Program-made: the position numbers and the translations under genes
Notes under the pieces: model-generated
What the model was told of the DNA's origin: nothing
What the model saw: the letters and a program-made list of their open reading frames with translations, nothing else
Database searches by the model: none
Assembly: GCA_951812925.1 (NCBI GenBank)
Contig: OX638368.1
Coordinates: forward strand, 76,242,909 to 76,306,908
Direction: 5' to 3'
Length of the DNA: 64,000 bases
From: Calliopum simillimum
Taxonomy: Eukaryota; Arthropoda; Insecta; Diptera; Lauxaniidae
Shown: in pieces, positions 43,671-54,570 of the stretch
Layout: the number at the start of each line of letters is the position of its first letter
Numbering within the stretch: position 1 is the first letter of the stretch

Positions 43671-44749
43671 CATAATTTACCGTTTTTCAATTGGATTCCC
43701 AGCTTCCGAGCTATAAGCGTTTAAAGTAAGGACATCTTTCGATAACATAGGATTTTTCGATCCCGAAAAGTCACAAAAAATCAAGTTTTATTATTTCATC
43801 AATAACATATTTAATTACAAAAATTTCGTGACCTTGTAGACCATAATCGCATGAAAAATGACGGTTCTATGCTAGATTTAGTGAATGACCCTACTAAACT
43901 ATTGCTTTGCAAATTAACAGAATCAAAATTTCATCTGTTCATTCACTAAATCTACAATAGAGCCTTATTTTTTCATCTGATTTTAGTCTGCAAGGGCTTA
44001 AAATTTTTGTGATAAATTATATTTTTGATAAAAATAATAAAACTCACCATTTTTGTTAATTTTTCGGTCCAGAAAATCCTTTGTTTGTTATTGAGAGGCA
44101 TCCTTTTTTTAAAGGCTTATAACTCGGAAACTAGGAATCCAATTGAAAAACGGTACATTATGTCTTGTTGATAATAAATTCGGCTGTCTGAATCCATTGA
44201 CAAAAATTATTTTTACTGGTTGCTGTTTTTGTTAAGTAGATGTCAAAACTGTGATTTTTTCACTTTTGAGCAAGGATAACTAAGTATACTAATGTGATGG
44301 AAAAAAATCAAGATCAGATTCGTAATTAGGAGATCCTAATCCACCATAAACGGCTATAAAAACAGAGGACAGGAAACCATAGTTGATCTTAAGGGCGGTA
44401 GGGTATAAAAAAAATGGACCACTGGAGACATGACACTGTTGCAAAATTAGTCTTGAAGTGTAAATTTGTCATTATATGCAATATATCTCTCATCGAAACG
44501 CTTCAAAACCATCATTTTATCATACTGTGGCTAAAATGTCACAAACGTGGCAATTTGGTCACAAACGTGGCAGCAAAATTTCTTAATTTCGACTTCAAAG
44601 CCGTAAATTCACACTTGTAGTTGATCTACTTAAAAGGTGAGTTTTAAGAGTGTGTTTACACAAGATAGCATGAAGAAACTTGCAAAAATCCAAAAAAAAT
44701 ATCTGCCAATTTTACAACTCGAAAAAGCACAGTTATCTAAGAATCATCC

Positions 44750-44922
44750 ATATGTTCTTTTTTAGTAATACCCTGTTGATGAAAAAGAATCGAAATATTG
44801 GGAACAAATTTATATAGGTAATAAATAAATAATACTTAACTCAAAAGGCAAAATTATGAATATTTTTTAATCAAAAATGGTATTTTTACAAATTCTAACT
44901 TATTGCGTTAACGGATATACTG
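44750..44922. other. Spacer, nothing recognised
   Basis: A short A+T-rich stretch between the nested stack and the small MITE. Confidence 0.3.
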
Positions 44923-45100
44923 GCATGTTCTGAAATCCGATTCACTTCGGAATCGGAATGAAAGCAATCTTTAAGAGCTCCGCTTTTCGATAATTAACAC
45001 CAAATCGGATTAATCCTATTCCATCTTATTTGCCGCAATGCAGAGCTCTTGTAGATTGCTTTCTCTCCGATTACGAAGTGAATCGGATTTTAGAACATGC
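44923..45100. mobile_element. 178-bp palindromic MITE
   Basis: GCATGTTCTGAAATCCGATT at the left is matched in inverse at the right by AATCGGATTTTAGAACATGC, and the repeat continues through CACTTCG and GAAAGCAATCT to near the middle. A compact hairpin-like unit of this size fits a MITE. The target duplication is unclear. Confidence 0.6.
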
Positions 45101-45321
45101 TTGATTGCATTTTTGTATTTAAATTTTTATTAAAAAGTAAATTTTTGCGTTTTTTTTTTAGTAAATTGGCAACATAATGTAAATTTTGATGCTGAATCCG
45201 TAGCTTTAGAATTGCTATTTCTTGTATAGTTTTCGAGAAATATTAACCTAAAAGTTTATTTTTCGAGGTAACTTATATAACAGATCAAAGAAGTCTTAAC
45301 CCATAAAACCTTATAATAAAG

Positions 45322-45980
45322 AGTGTGTCGAAAAAAACTTATACACACTTTTTCAGTCATAACCTATACTGTGTCCAACGAATAATTTTTCTTTGAATCA
45401 CATTAGTTTTTAAAAATATATAAGATATTATATTTATTAAAATTATTCATTTTCAATTGTTATTTCTTTCAAAATGGACAGCGAAATATGCGTGAAAAAA
45501 TAATTAAAACTTTTCAAAAAAATCCATCGTGGCTTTCCAAAAAATAGCAACAGATATCAAGGTTCATCGTCACACTGTTTCAAAAGACATTAAAAAGTAT
45601 AAAAAAGACTTAAACATTGCACTTAAATCTGTATCAGGAAGAAAAAAAGGTCCAACAGATATTGGTAAGGAAAAAGATGTCGAACAACTCTTTCGAAGAG
45701 CTCCAAACACTTCTGTCAGTTAAATGTTCTGATTCTTTTGTGTGCAGAACCAAAGCTAATACTGGGGTAAAGAAAGTTCCAGATCGCAGTGTCGTAAAGA
45801 ATTTAGACGCAAGAAAACGAGCTAAAACATTGAGGTCTAATTTTATAAAAAAATGTACGTGCTGTGTGACGGATGATGAAACCCATATTCTGGCAGACTG
45901 TTCACAACTTCCGGGTCAAGATTTTTATGTGACTGAAGAACAAGGTAATATTCAGGACACACAAAAAAAAAAGTCGTAAT
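45322..45980 (+). pseudogene. Tc1/mariner-superfamily transposase remnant
   Basis: The left end has GTGTGTCGAAAAAAACTTAT, resembling a terminal repeat. Fragments of one protein follow in different frames: an HTH part (FQKIATDIKVHRHTVSKDIK, about 45530-45590, then SGRKKGP) and, after a shift near 45700, KKCTCCVTDDETHILADCSQ with LPGQDFYV near 45850-45930. The DDETHILAD segment has the character of the first catalytic aspartate region in mosquito and fly ITm elements related to the DD37E/maT groups. The catalytic second half is absent, cut off near 45970 by an A-run. The exact clade is uncertain. Confidence 0.6.
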
Positions 45981-46407
45981 GCCAACAATTTTATACTTAA
46001 TCCCAACAACTTTTGTTGGTCATTTCATGCCCAACAGTTTTGCGCTTTTGAAGCAAGAGCGATAAAACTGTTGATTTCTCAAATACCAAACTCTTTATTC
46101 AACAACTTTCGTATTTGCCCCAAAATGTAAAAATGTTAATAATCAAAAGTAAAGATTGTTGGCGGAAATACTTAACTTTTGAACTAACTATTAAAAGTTC
46201 TTGTGACAAAAGTGATTCCTTTTGAACCAAGAGTGAAATCTTTGAATCCTTAAGAACGGAAATACTTGGCCGAAAAGTGAAACACTCTTGTTTTAAAAGC
46301 GAAAGTACTTGAGAATTCAACAGTAAAAGTTGTTGACACAAAATTTTTTTTTGCCTTATTATTCAAATAAAAACACCAAATTATTTAAATTTTATTTTAT
46401 TTTATTT
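45981..46407. repeat. Short internally repetitive sequence
   Basis: Pieces such as CAACAACTTTYGT and its complement occur near 46005, 46100 and 46325, and AAAAGTNNTTG-like phrases recur between them. No known element was recognised. Confidence 0.3.
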
Positions 46408-47076
46408 TTATATCCTTAAAACACTTTCTCTGGTATTCAAAATAAACTTGTCTGATGGCAAAGAAACATTTTCAATAGTTTTAATATAATATGAATCGCA
46501 AGTTCCTAAAACAATATGTGATTGATATTTGTTAGAAAATTTTGTGTGTATTTCTTGACCAATTATGTAAATTTCGTTAATAGTTTGGTAAAATATTTTC
46601 AAAATAATTATAATTACATTTTTCCATTTGACGTAACTGTTTTTCTTATAAATAATCCCTCTGAAAGTCAAGGAATCTACTTCTTTGCCGGTTGTATAAT
46701 TTGTACAGAGGTTCGAATAGTAAGAAAGTTGAGTTAAATCGACATCTATAATATTTTTTAGTTGTGAAGAATCAGTTTGAAAAAAATTATTTTCAATACA
46801 ATTAAGCGAAAATTCAAGGCTATGTTTTAGAGTTAAAGTGTAAGGCACATTTCTTCGCGAATTATTTACATGAGCATATCTTTTGAAAAATTGATGCTTA
46901 CTTTCAAATCGAAAATTCTACAAATGTTTAAGTGGACCTAGTTTTTTTATAACTGTGGGATAATGTGTCATGAAATGATGCTTTGGCTTCAGGTTTACTT
47001 TAAAATATTCTACTATAAATTTATTGTGCTCAGTAACTAAAGAAGCCAGTCTTGCTAAAATGAAATCATAAAACTT
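46408..47076 (-). pseudogene. Unidentified protein fragment, cut by the LTR
   Basis: Read on the minus strand from the LTR border, the frame runs about 220 codons with one TAG near 46921. The text before the stop includes LARLASLVTEHN, then NLKPKHHFMTHYPTVIKKLG, then PLKHL; after it comes FRFESKHQFFKRYAHVNNSR, RNVPYTLTLKHSLEFSL and later FRGIIYKKNSYVKWKNV. The pattern HHFxxHYPxxIxxxGPL followed by RFExKHxxFK recurs in my memory of uncharacterised, probably transposon-derived proteins in insects and fish; I cannot name the family. The N-terminal part is missing because the Gypsy LTR starts at 47077 within the frame. It is a pseudogene. Confidence 0.55.
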
Positions 47077-50000
47077 GTTATGTGTCTAGCTATGTTGGGT
47101 GGTGCACCGTGTTGGCTATGGCATGGTGGCTAGCCCTTATAGCTCGCCGGCTAATGGGAGTGGTTCTTGCCACGAAGCGCCCCACCACTGACACACGACA
47201 TAATGAAACATGCCATTCAAGTTCATTTCAAAAATAAGATTTGGAAAATGTAAATAAATAATAAAAAAGGAAAAAACCCTAGGTTGCACATCCACACACT
47301 CGTTCAAACCACTTTTACCATACAAAAATAACCTCAGCCAAAAATAGTAAAAAAACCCAAGTGAAGCATTACAAATGATTCAGCATGCCATGCTAATATT
47401 CCACTCAAATCTCATAAAAGTTGATTAAGAAATCATTTTAAAGCGTATAGCGGATGCAATACAGGTCAGCAGGATCCATTCATTTGCATACAACAGCAAA
47501 ATCAATGTGAAACTTCACAAATGTTTTTAACCAACGATGTAAAACCTAAAGGAAAAAAAAAAAAGAAAAGCCACCTATCTCAAGTTCATTCTAGACGCAT
47601 TTGCATTCATCTACTCATCACTCACACAAAAGCCTCACTTTCTAAACCACTACAGCCGCTCAAACCACAAACAAAAAACTCTTAAAACTCACACACCCTA
47701 ACGTCTAGTCCTTAGTCAGTATTTGGTCCAGTCTCTGTTTGCGTCCGTCAGCAGGAGCTTTCCCACCCACTTCTGTGTCCAATCGGGACCTCAGCCTTGA
47801 GCCACGTCAGCGCTCCAAAATTTTTGACATGACTCCCATACGCTTACTAGTTAGTCCGTCACTTTCTTTAGTCTGATACCCTACATTGCAGGCGATTTCA
47901 CCGGAGGGTCAACCCTCACACCGGCACGTGTGCTATTTACCAACTCATAGTGAGGTTCCTATTCCATCTGAAAAATACCAAAAAAAAAAATTCAGGGCAT
48001 CTATTAAGTTTCCTTAAAGCCTAAGGTCAACAAGATGGTGGAATGACGATAACAATAAATTCCTATAGCTTATTCAGTTTAAAGAAAGTTCAACACAATT
48101 TTTATGCTTTTAGATCGGTTTTGTATTTTTATTTGTTTTTAAATTTTTTCTCTTTTTAAATTTCAATATTTCAATTACGGCTCCTTTCTTTACAAAAGCA
48201 GATGCTATAAAGTTTAAGGCTTATGGTGCTATAAAGTTTAGCACTTTAGTGTACTTGGTTTTTAGTTTTCAATTAATTCATCAAAAATTAAATTAACAAA
48301 AAAAAAAACTGCAACTTTCCGGCAAGTTACTCTAACTAAATGGTTTGAATTTATTTTAATTTCTTTCTGAAGTTTTTTCTTTTCTTAATTTTAATTCAAT
48401 TTCTTTCTTTTCTTTTAGTGTAGCTAGACTACCTTTTTATGGTTTCTTTTCCAATTTCACTTATTGATTTTCTTTGCTCCTTTTTCTTTCTTATGTAAAT
48501 TATACACTGCAAAAACTTTACTGTAATTTTAATAGAGTGCAGAAATTCTAATTTTTCTTTTCTTTAAATCTAGTGTTTCATCCACCATCAACTTCAATTT
48601 ATTTTGTATTTGAAACAGATTCAATTTAAAAAAAAAAAAAAAACAAATTCAGTTTGTATGTATATATATACAAAGTTCAAAGCAAAATTCAATTTATAAA
48701 TATATATAGCGGGCAAAAATATATCACTACAACAATACAATATGAATTTTAATTTTTAATCATGTACATATGTACGTGTGCAAATGCTATCTTAATTTTT
48801 CTTCCTCAATTCAATTTAAATCTCTTAAATTTTCTTTCTTTTCATTCAAATTCAAATCAATCAAAAAAACTTAACTTTAACTTTTTTCTTTTTCAAACCT
48901 TTTTTTTCTCAGTGTCAGGTTTTCCTTTCAAAGTTCACTGACCATATAGACGTACATATGTACATTAGCTGCAAAGAGCATATATATAAAAAAAACCACT
49001 CACCAATGTCTCTCTCTGCTTCTGAAGATGGCGCCAGCAACTGAAGTCCAGAGCCGTAAAACGTTGTACGTAAATTGGAGAAAACCTTATAAATGCACCG
49101 CAGCACAATAATACATATTATAATAAAGTGTAACGACACAAATTTACCCGCTTTTTCCGTAATTCTTATCTTCTTATTTGCAATTTTTTTCTTCCTCTTT
49201 AATCAATTCAATTTTTTCATTAATATAATATTTGTTTTATTTTTTCTAAATTCAATTTTAAATAATTTAATATATGTTTTTTTTTTTTTTTTTTAAATTC
49301 AATTTCAACTAATTTAATGTTTGATTTTTTTTTTTTTTTCAATTCAAAGGCTTCTGCACTCTTTACAATGAAAACTATCGTAATTAAAAATTTCGCAAGA
49401 ATAGGTGATGACTTAAAAATTTCAAAAGATATTACTTAAAAAAAAGCCGAAACAAATGAGAAGACTTAAAAGAAATGGCGGTTGCCTTTTTTTCCGCGCT
49501 TTAACGTGTCTATTAATCGGTATATATAGATCCATATACACATAAATGTACACATAGGACACTTTTGAGCATATAGAGTTAAGTCACTTTCCCTTATATC
49601 TGGATAAAGCTGGATTCACACGACTTAAAAACCTCCTTTCTTTCTCTGGGGTGCTGTGCGTATCCTGGTAAGGGGTGCCTAGCGCTCTCCAAATTCCCGC
49701 CTTTTCTTCTCACTCCTTTACAAATTACCCTAAATAGTAAAATTTATCGATAAAAACTGGCCTAATCATGAGTATGGTTATAACTTATTACCTTTTAAAT
49801 CTGCGTTTTCCTATTTCGTGTTCCAAGATTTTTTTTTCCCGCTCCAATTTTTAATAATTATACAAAAATTTTTTTTATTTTTTTTTTTTTTTGCCACAAA
49901 AAAAAACCTTTTGTGTAAAGCAACTAGCTTCATCCGAAAAACTCTAATGCAAACTAACGTTCGGTTGCTGGACTTTAGTTTCGAGAATATTCCGTTTGAC

Positions 50001-51223
50001 AAAAATAGCGGACTCAACATGGAATCCACATTCAATCAACTTTCTTACTTCTTTTCATACCTGTTCTTTAGTTGAAGTTCGCTGAACAAGCCCTATGTTA
50101 ACGGAGGTGCCACTTATTTCCCACCTGTCATCATGAGCTACTTTCCACCTTAAATCTATTCCAATCAGTTTTTAATTGCAAAAAAAAACATATTCAAAGT
50201 ACCACTTTATTCCTATTGATGCAATATTTTATCAAGAAAGTCAACTTACATCCCCTAATTTTAACAAAACACTGTTGTCCCAAACTGTACTGAAGTGAAG
50301 ATGCTGCTACCTGTTCACCAATGCGGTACAAACTGTCAAAAAAAACAGCTGAGCAGTAAGAAAGAGAAACACTACATTCGTTGTACAAGCCAAGAAAAAT
50401 CTTCAGGTTGAAAATTAATAGTTTAAAAAAAAACTTTAAAGAAAAATCAAGAGACCTTGGGTTCCCCAAATATGTTTCTTGCAACCTAAATATATTTTTG
50501 CAACAGTTTCCGCTGCACTGAGAGGCCAACTCAGCACCTACGTCCAACAGAAACAGCGCACCTGCACAAAGCTCCATCATGAGACAAATTCACTGAATCT
50601 GATTGAAGTTTCCTACATTCAGAAACACGACCTTTCTGTGGTTCTATTGTTGGAGCAGCAACAACTAAAGGAATCTGTTGTTATTTATCTTTTCCTTGCT
50701 ACACAATTTCACCCCACTTATGGTGACCTAGTGATGGCGAGCATGAAGGATTATGAGCATAATAGATCGGGGCCAAACACACAAACTCTTTAGCGCAAGA
50801 ACTACAGTGTTCACCTGATAATCTGGACTTCCGCAGTTTACTTACAACACAGGCGCTCGTAACGGCTCGAATCCGCCGATATCTTCATAGATATGGAGCG
50901 TGTTCGTAAAAATAAGTTTTTTTACGAAGCCTGTGTGTTTTTGCTTTTCTAATGTGTGGCATTTCAAAATGCGCCTATCGGTTACACCAGCGACTAAAAC
51001 AATATTTGTATGCATCTAAATGACAAACAGTGCACTTCTAATAAATTCAATAAATAATCAAAATAATTACAAAATAAATTAAAAGACAACAAGAACATAC
51101 GCATATACATACAGGACTATGTTTACACATTCCCTTGATGAATTTTAAATTAAATTGCACCACTCCTACATAACAAGGAATAAAATAAAAAAGTAAAAAT
51201 ATTGCAACCACCCGTTTATTGCA
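47077..51223 (-). mobile_element. Gypsy long terminal repeat (3' LTR), about 4.1 kb
   Basis: The low-coordinate end begins TGTTATGTGTCTAGC and the high-coordinate end finishes TTTATTGCA, so the LTR is bounded by TG...CA. It is directly followed at 51224 by the polypurine tract complement. The second LTR (57490-61303) matches it throughout except for a deletion of about 340 bp and scattered changes. LTRs of several kilobases are known in the Osvaldo/Ulysses/Woot group of Gypsy elements. No coding function is evident; short frames repeated in all copies lack domain features. Confidence 0.75.
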
Positions 51224-51230
51224 CCTCCCC
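51224..51230 (-). promoter_or_regulatory. Polypurine tract
   Basis: CCTCCCC on the plus strand gives GGGGAGG on the element's coding strand, directly before the LTR start TGCAATAAAC. This is the expected primer site for plus-strand DNA synthesis. Confidence 0.6.
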
Positions 51231-51373
51231 TAAGCCCTACACCTTATCCTATATTGCACTGTATCTAGCCTTATATTGCACTAAAACTACTTAAGACTAG
51301 TATTGCACTATAAAGAAATAAGCAAAAAGAAACAAAATAATATCTAATCCTAGTATTGCACTAAACCCTAATT

Positions 51374-52444
51374 TTACGCCACAAACAAATCTTTAGCGTG
51401 GTATACCCCGTGCTTTTTCCCATCTAGCCCTCCTAATTCATACAGTGAGTTTCCGATAGTTTTTAGGACAACACATTTGATATGAACTGGAGCGAGTTTT
51501 GCATTGTAACCCTCAATTTCGTTACTTTGCTTAAAATTACGGCGGTATACCACTTGTCCTACCTTAAACCTAATCTCTCTTGCCCTCGTATTATATCTCT
51601 TGCTACTTTTCTCATGTGCCAACTTCAGTTCACCAAAAATTCGGTCTCTAAGTAGTTGCTGTCTATCCGATGCACTTTTCACTATGAAATCACTATCTTT
51701 TATATTGCTGAGTTTTCTGGCTACCTCGTAGGCATTGCCATGCTGTATCATATGTGTTCCAAAAATAGCGTAGTAGGGCTCAATTCCTGTGGCACTGTGG
51801 ACCACACTTCTCAAAGCAAACGCGGCGTCGCTTACGTGCTGATCCCAGTTTTTCTGATTCTCCCCTACCAATGATCTGACTATTTGAAGTACAGATCTGT
51901 TAACCCTTTCAGATGCATTGGCTTGCGGAGGATAGAATGCGGTTTTTGTATATTTAATGCCATACTTTTGCAAAAGTGACTTGAACAGCTCCGAAATAAA
52001 TTATTTGCCATTATCCGAATGCACAAACTCAGGCACCCCAAAGGTATGAAAAATATCTTTTTTTAAATAATTAACAACTGCAGCTGCAGTTGCATTGCGC
52101 ATGGGCTTGAGAAACGCAAATTTCGAAAAGTGATCTAAGCATACAAATATATAACAGTTCCCATCTTTTGACCTCGGATAGGGCCCCATAAAATCAATAT
52201 ATAATCTTTGAAAGGGTCTTTCGGTTATCTGCTGGTTTCCCATTTGTGGACGACGTATCGTGCTCAAAGTTTTTGTCCCTTTACATATTTCACAACTTTT
52301 TACTAATGACTGTACGTCAGATACCATTCCTGGCCAAAAATATTTTTCTTTCAATCTTGACAGCGTCTTGTGTATCCCACCGTGTCCTGCAGAAGGTGAA
52401 GAATGTGAAACCTTCACGAGATCCCCACGCAACTCAGATGGCAC
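51374..52444 (-). pseudogene. Gypsy integrase region with in-frame stop
   Basis: Integrase inserts the reverse-transcribed DNA. The N-terminal HHCC zinc domain is present (HSSPSAGHGGIHKTLSRLKE with CEICKG further on), followed by the core: YIDFMGPYP with the first aspartate and FVHSDNGK with the second. Immediately after DNGK a TAA stands at 52001-52003 where a sense codon is expected; the frame continues with FISELFKS and YPPQANASERVNRSV, which holds the catalytic glutamate. The C-terminal part (KVGQVVYRRNF) ends at LFVA near 51374, without a chromodomain. The same stop is present in the second copy. Confidence 0.9.
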
Positions 52445-54570
52445 CCAAAGCTTCCAGGCCCTATCTTCCTGAATGGCACAACATTTTGAGCACCCTTACG
52501 GTGTTCAATATTGAAATTGTAAGCTTGAAGTTTCAAACTCCATCTAGCTAGTCTTCCAGATAGGTCTTTTTGGCTCATGAGCCACTTCAAGCTCGCGTGA
52601 TCCGTGATTATGGTGAAAGGTAAACCTTCCACATAAGGACGAAATCGTTTAACGCTTATTATTGCTGCATAACATTCTAACTCAGTTACACTATAATTTC
52701 GCTGAGCTTTATTTAGTTTGGATGATACATAGGCTATTGGACGCTCATTCCCTTCGTCATCTAACTGAAAGGGAACCCCCCCTATTCCATGCGTGGATGC
52801 ATCACACTGTATATAAAAATGCTTAGTAAAGTCCGGATTTACTAAAAGTGGTGCTGAAGTCAGACTTCCCTTCAACTTTTCAAATGCCATCACCGCCTCG
52901 TCAGTCATACAAAATTTTTTTATTTTATCTTTTGTCAGGCAGTCATGCAAAGGCGCTGCAATGGTCGCATAGTCCTTTATGAAGCGTCTATACCAACCTG
53001 ACATGCCCAGGAACCGCCTGAGCTGCTTTGGAGACTTCGGTATCGGAAACTCGTTTATTGCTTGCACCTTCCCAGCATCTGTCTTGATACTCCCATCGCC
53101 AACCACGAAACCCAAATACCTTAATTCTTTATAGCAGAATTTACTTTTCTCCACATTGATGGTAAGCCCAGCCGTACGCAAACACTCAGCAACCTTCTGC
53201 AAAAGCACAATGTGAGACGCAAAATCAGCAGAACACACCAAAAGATCGTCGAGGTAGACAAAAACACTCTCCCGCAAAGCAGAAGGAATGGCTTTGTCCA
53301 TCAGCCTACACATTCTCTGGGCGGCATTGCATAACCCAAACGGCATAACCGTAAAGTGATACAATGGCCGTCCAGGAACTGTGAAGGCTGTTTTCTCCCT
53401 CGACTTTCTTTCCAGTGGTATCTGCCAAAATGCATTTTTAAGGTCAATTGCTGAAATGAAGCGTGTTTCTTGCAAACGGCTAAGGATGCCATCAATGTTA
53501 GGCAAAGGGTATGCGTCCTTGATGGTTCGCTCGTTAACTTTGCGAGCATCAAGACAGAGCCTATTCTTAGTTTCTTTCCTTACTAACGATATCGGAGAAT
53601 TCCAACTACTGTTGCTCTCTTCTATCACCCCCATACTTAGCATTCTATCCAACTCGGCATAAACCAGTTTTTGGATCGCTGGCGAAATTGGATAGTGCCG
53701 TTGCTTTACTGGCAAATGTTCATTGGTAACTTCAATTACGTGCTCTTCAAGAGTTGTTTGCCCTAAACCCATATTTGCAAAAGATGGAAACATATTTTTG
53801 ACTCTTTCGAGATCCAACTTTTGCTTGGCGTCAAGGACATGCTGATTAACATCAACAAATAAATCTGGAGATTCCTGAGTCAATTCTGATATCATTGCTA
53901 AATTTTTATCTGGTACACCCTCTAGAGCACTTCCTTTACTTAATACCTTCATTCCAAATGTGTGCCAAAAATCTACCCCAAAATAAATTTGCTGCTGTAA
54001 AGCTGGGACTATCAAAAATTCCATGTTCTTCGATATTCCCTCCCATAAAACAGGCAAAGCTATCATCCCTATAACAGGCGTTTTCCCCCCGTCTGCCGTT
54101 CGCACATTTTGGCCATTAATTTTAACAATTTGATGCTCCTTGTCTTTTAAAAACTCCAGTGCCCCTTTACCAATACAGTTGGCACAAGCTCCAAAGTCTA
54201 GCAAGGCAATTATTTCCCTGCCACCAACTTTTGTTTTTGCGAAAAATCTATTATCGCCTTTTAAAGTGACAACTGTTTTAATAATTTTTTGCTTTACAAT
54301 CTTGAGCTTCCGCTGTTTTTCTCTCATACTCCTAATCTTCTCAAAATTCCTGCTCTTTTTAACTAAACTACTCTCTTCCAAAAATATCCTAGCTCTTGCC
54401 TTCATATACTTTTGTTTTCGCTGATGTAAACTTTTAAGCGGAGCATCCGGAATATTTGATTTTACATCACTTACAATACATTCTTCCCTTTGCAGGATTT
54501 TTACATGGCCTGATGATCCGGGGGCTGGTTCATTTGGACAGAGTCCCCGGTCATCTCTGCCACATTGCAA
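52414..54570 (-). pseudogene. Gypsy pol: protease, RT, RNase H (defective)
   Basis: A 718-codon frame. Protease: ALLDFGACANCIGKGA near 54205-54155, where the usual D-S/T-G catalytic triplet reads DFG. Reverse transcriptase: SPISLVRKETKNRLCLDARK, FISAIDLKNAFWQIPL, MPFGLCNAAQRM and VYLDDLLVC (catalytic YLDD near 53255). RNase H: FYIQCDASTHGIG, TELECYA and ITDHASLKWL. After AQNVVPF the text enters the wrong frame (RKIGPGSFGCHLSC), and the next codons in the other frame already belong to the integrase N-terminus (EDRAWKLWVPSELRG), so a segment between RNase H and integrase has been lost with a frameshift. The frame overlaps the end of gag, as usual in Gypsy elements. Confidence 0.9.

Larger units (their letters stand above)
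30598..44749. mobile_element. Outer palindromic element of a nested stack
   Basis: The terminal repeat GGGTGATTCTCAGATAACTG at 30598 is matched by the complement of the right end (GGATGATTCTTAGATAACTG) ending at 44749, and ATAT lies outside each end. The two halves meet near 43915: for example, the left text CAATGGATTCAGACAGCC (43634) returns inverted near 44190-44210. Left-arm sequence is split by the hAT-like element (30876-39411) and by a duplication plus LTR fragment (40145-42689). The motif GTCACAAACGTGGCA recurs at 30779, 39722, 39894, 43248 and 44537. Without the insertions the element would be about 2 kb. No transposase is present. Confidence 0.6.

Noticed and set aside
50194..50580. 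128-codon LTR ORF repeated at 60274-60660
   Set aside because: Conserved only because the LTRs are near-identical; the equivalent in the fragment at 42131 is interrupted; no domain.
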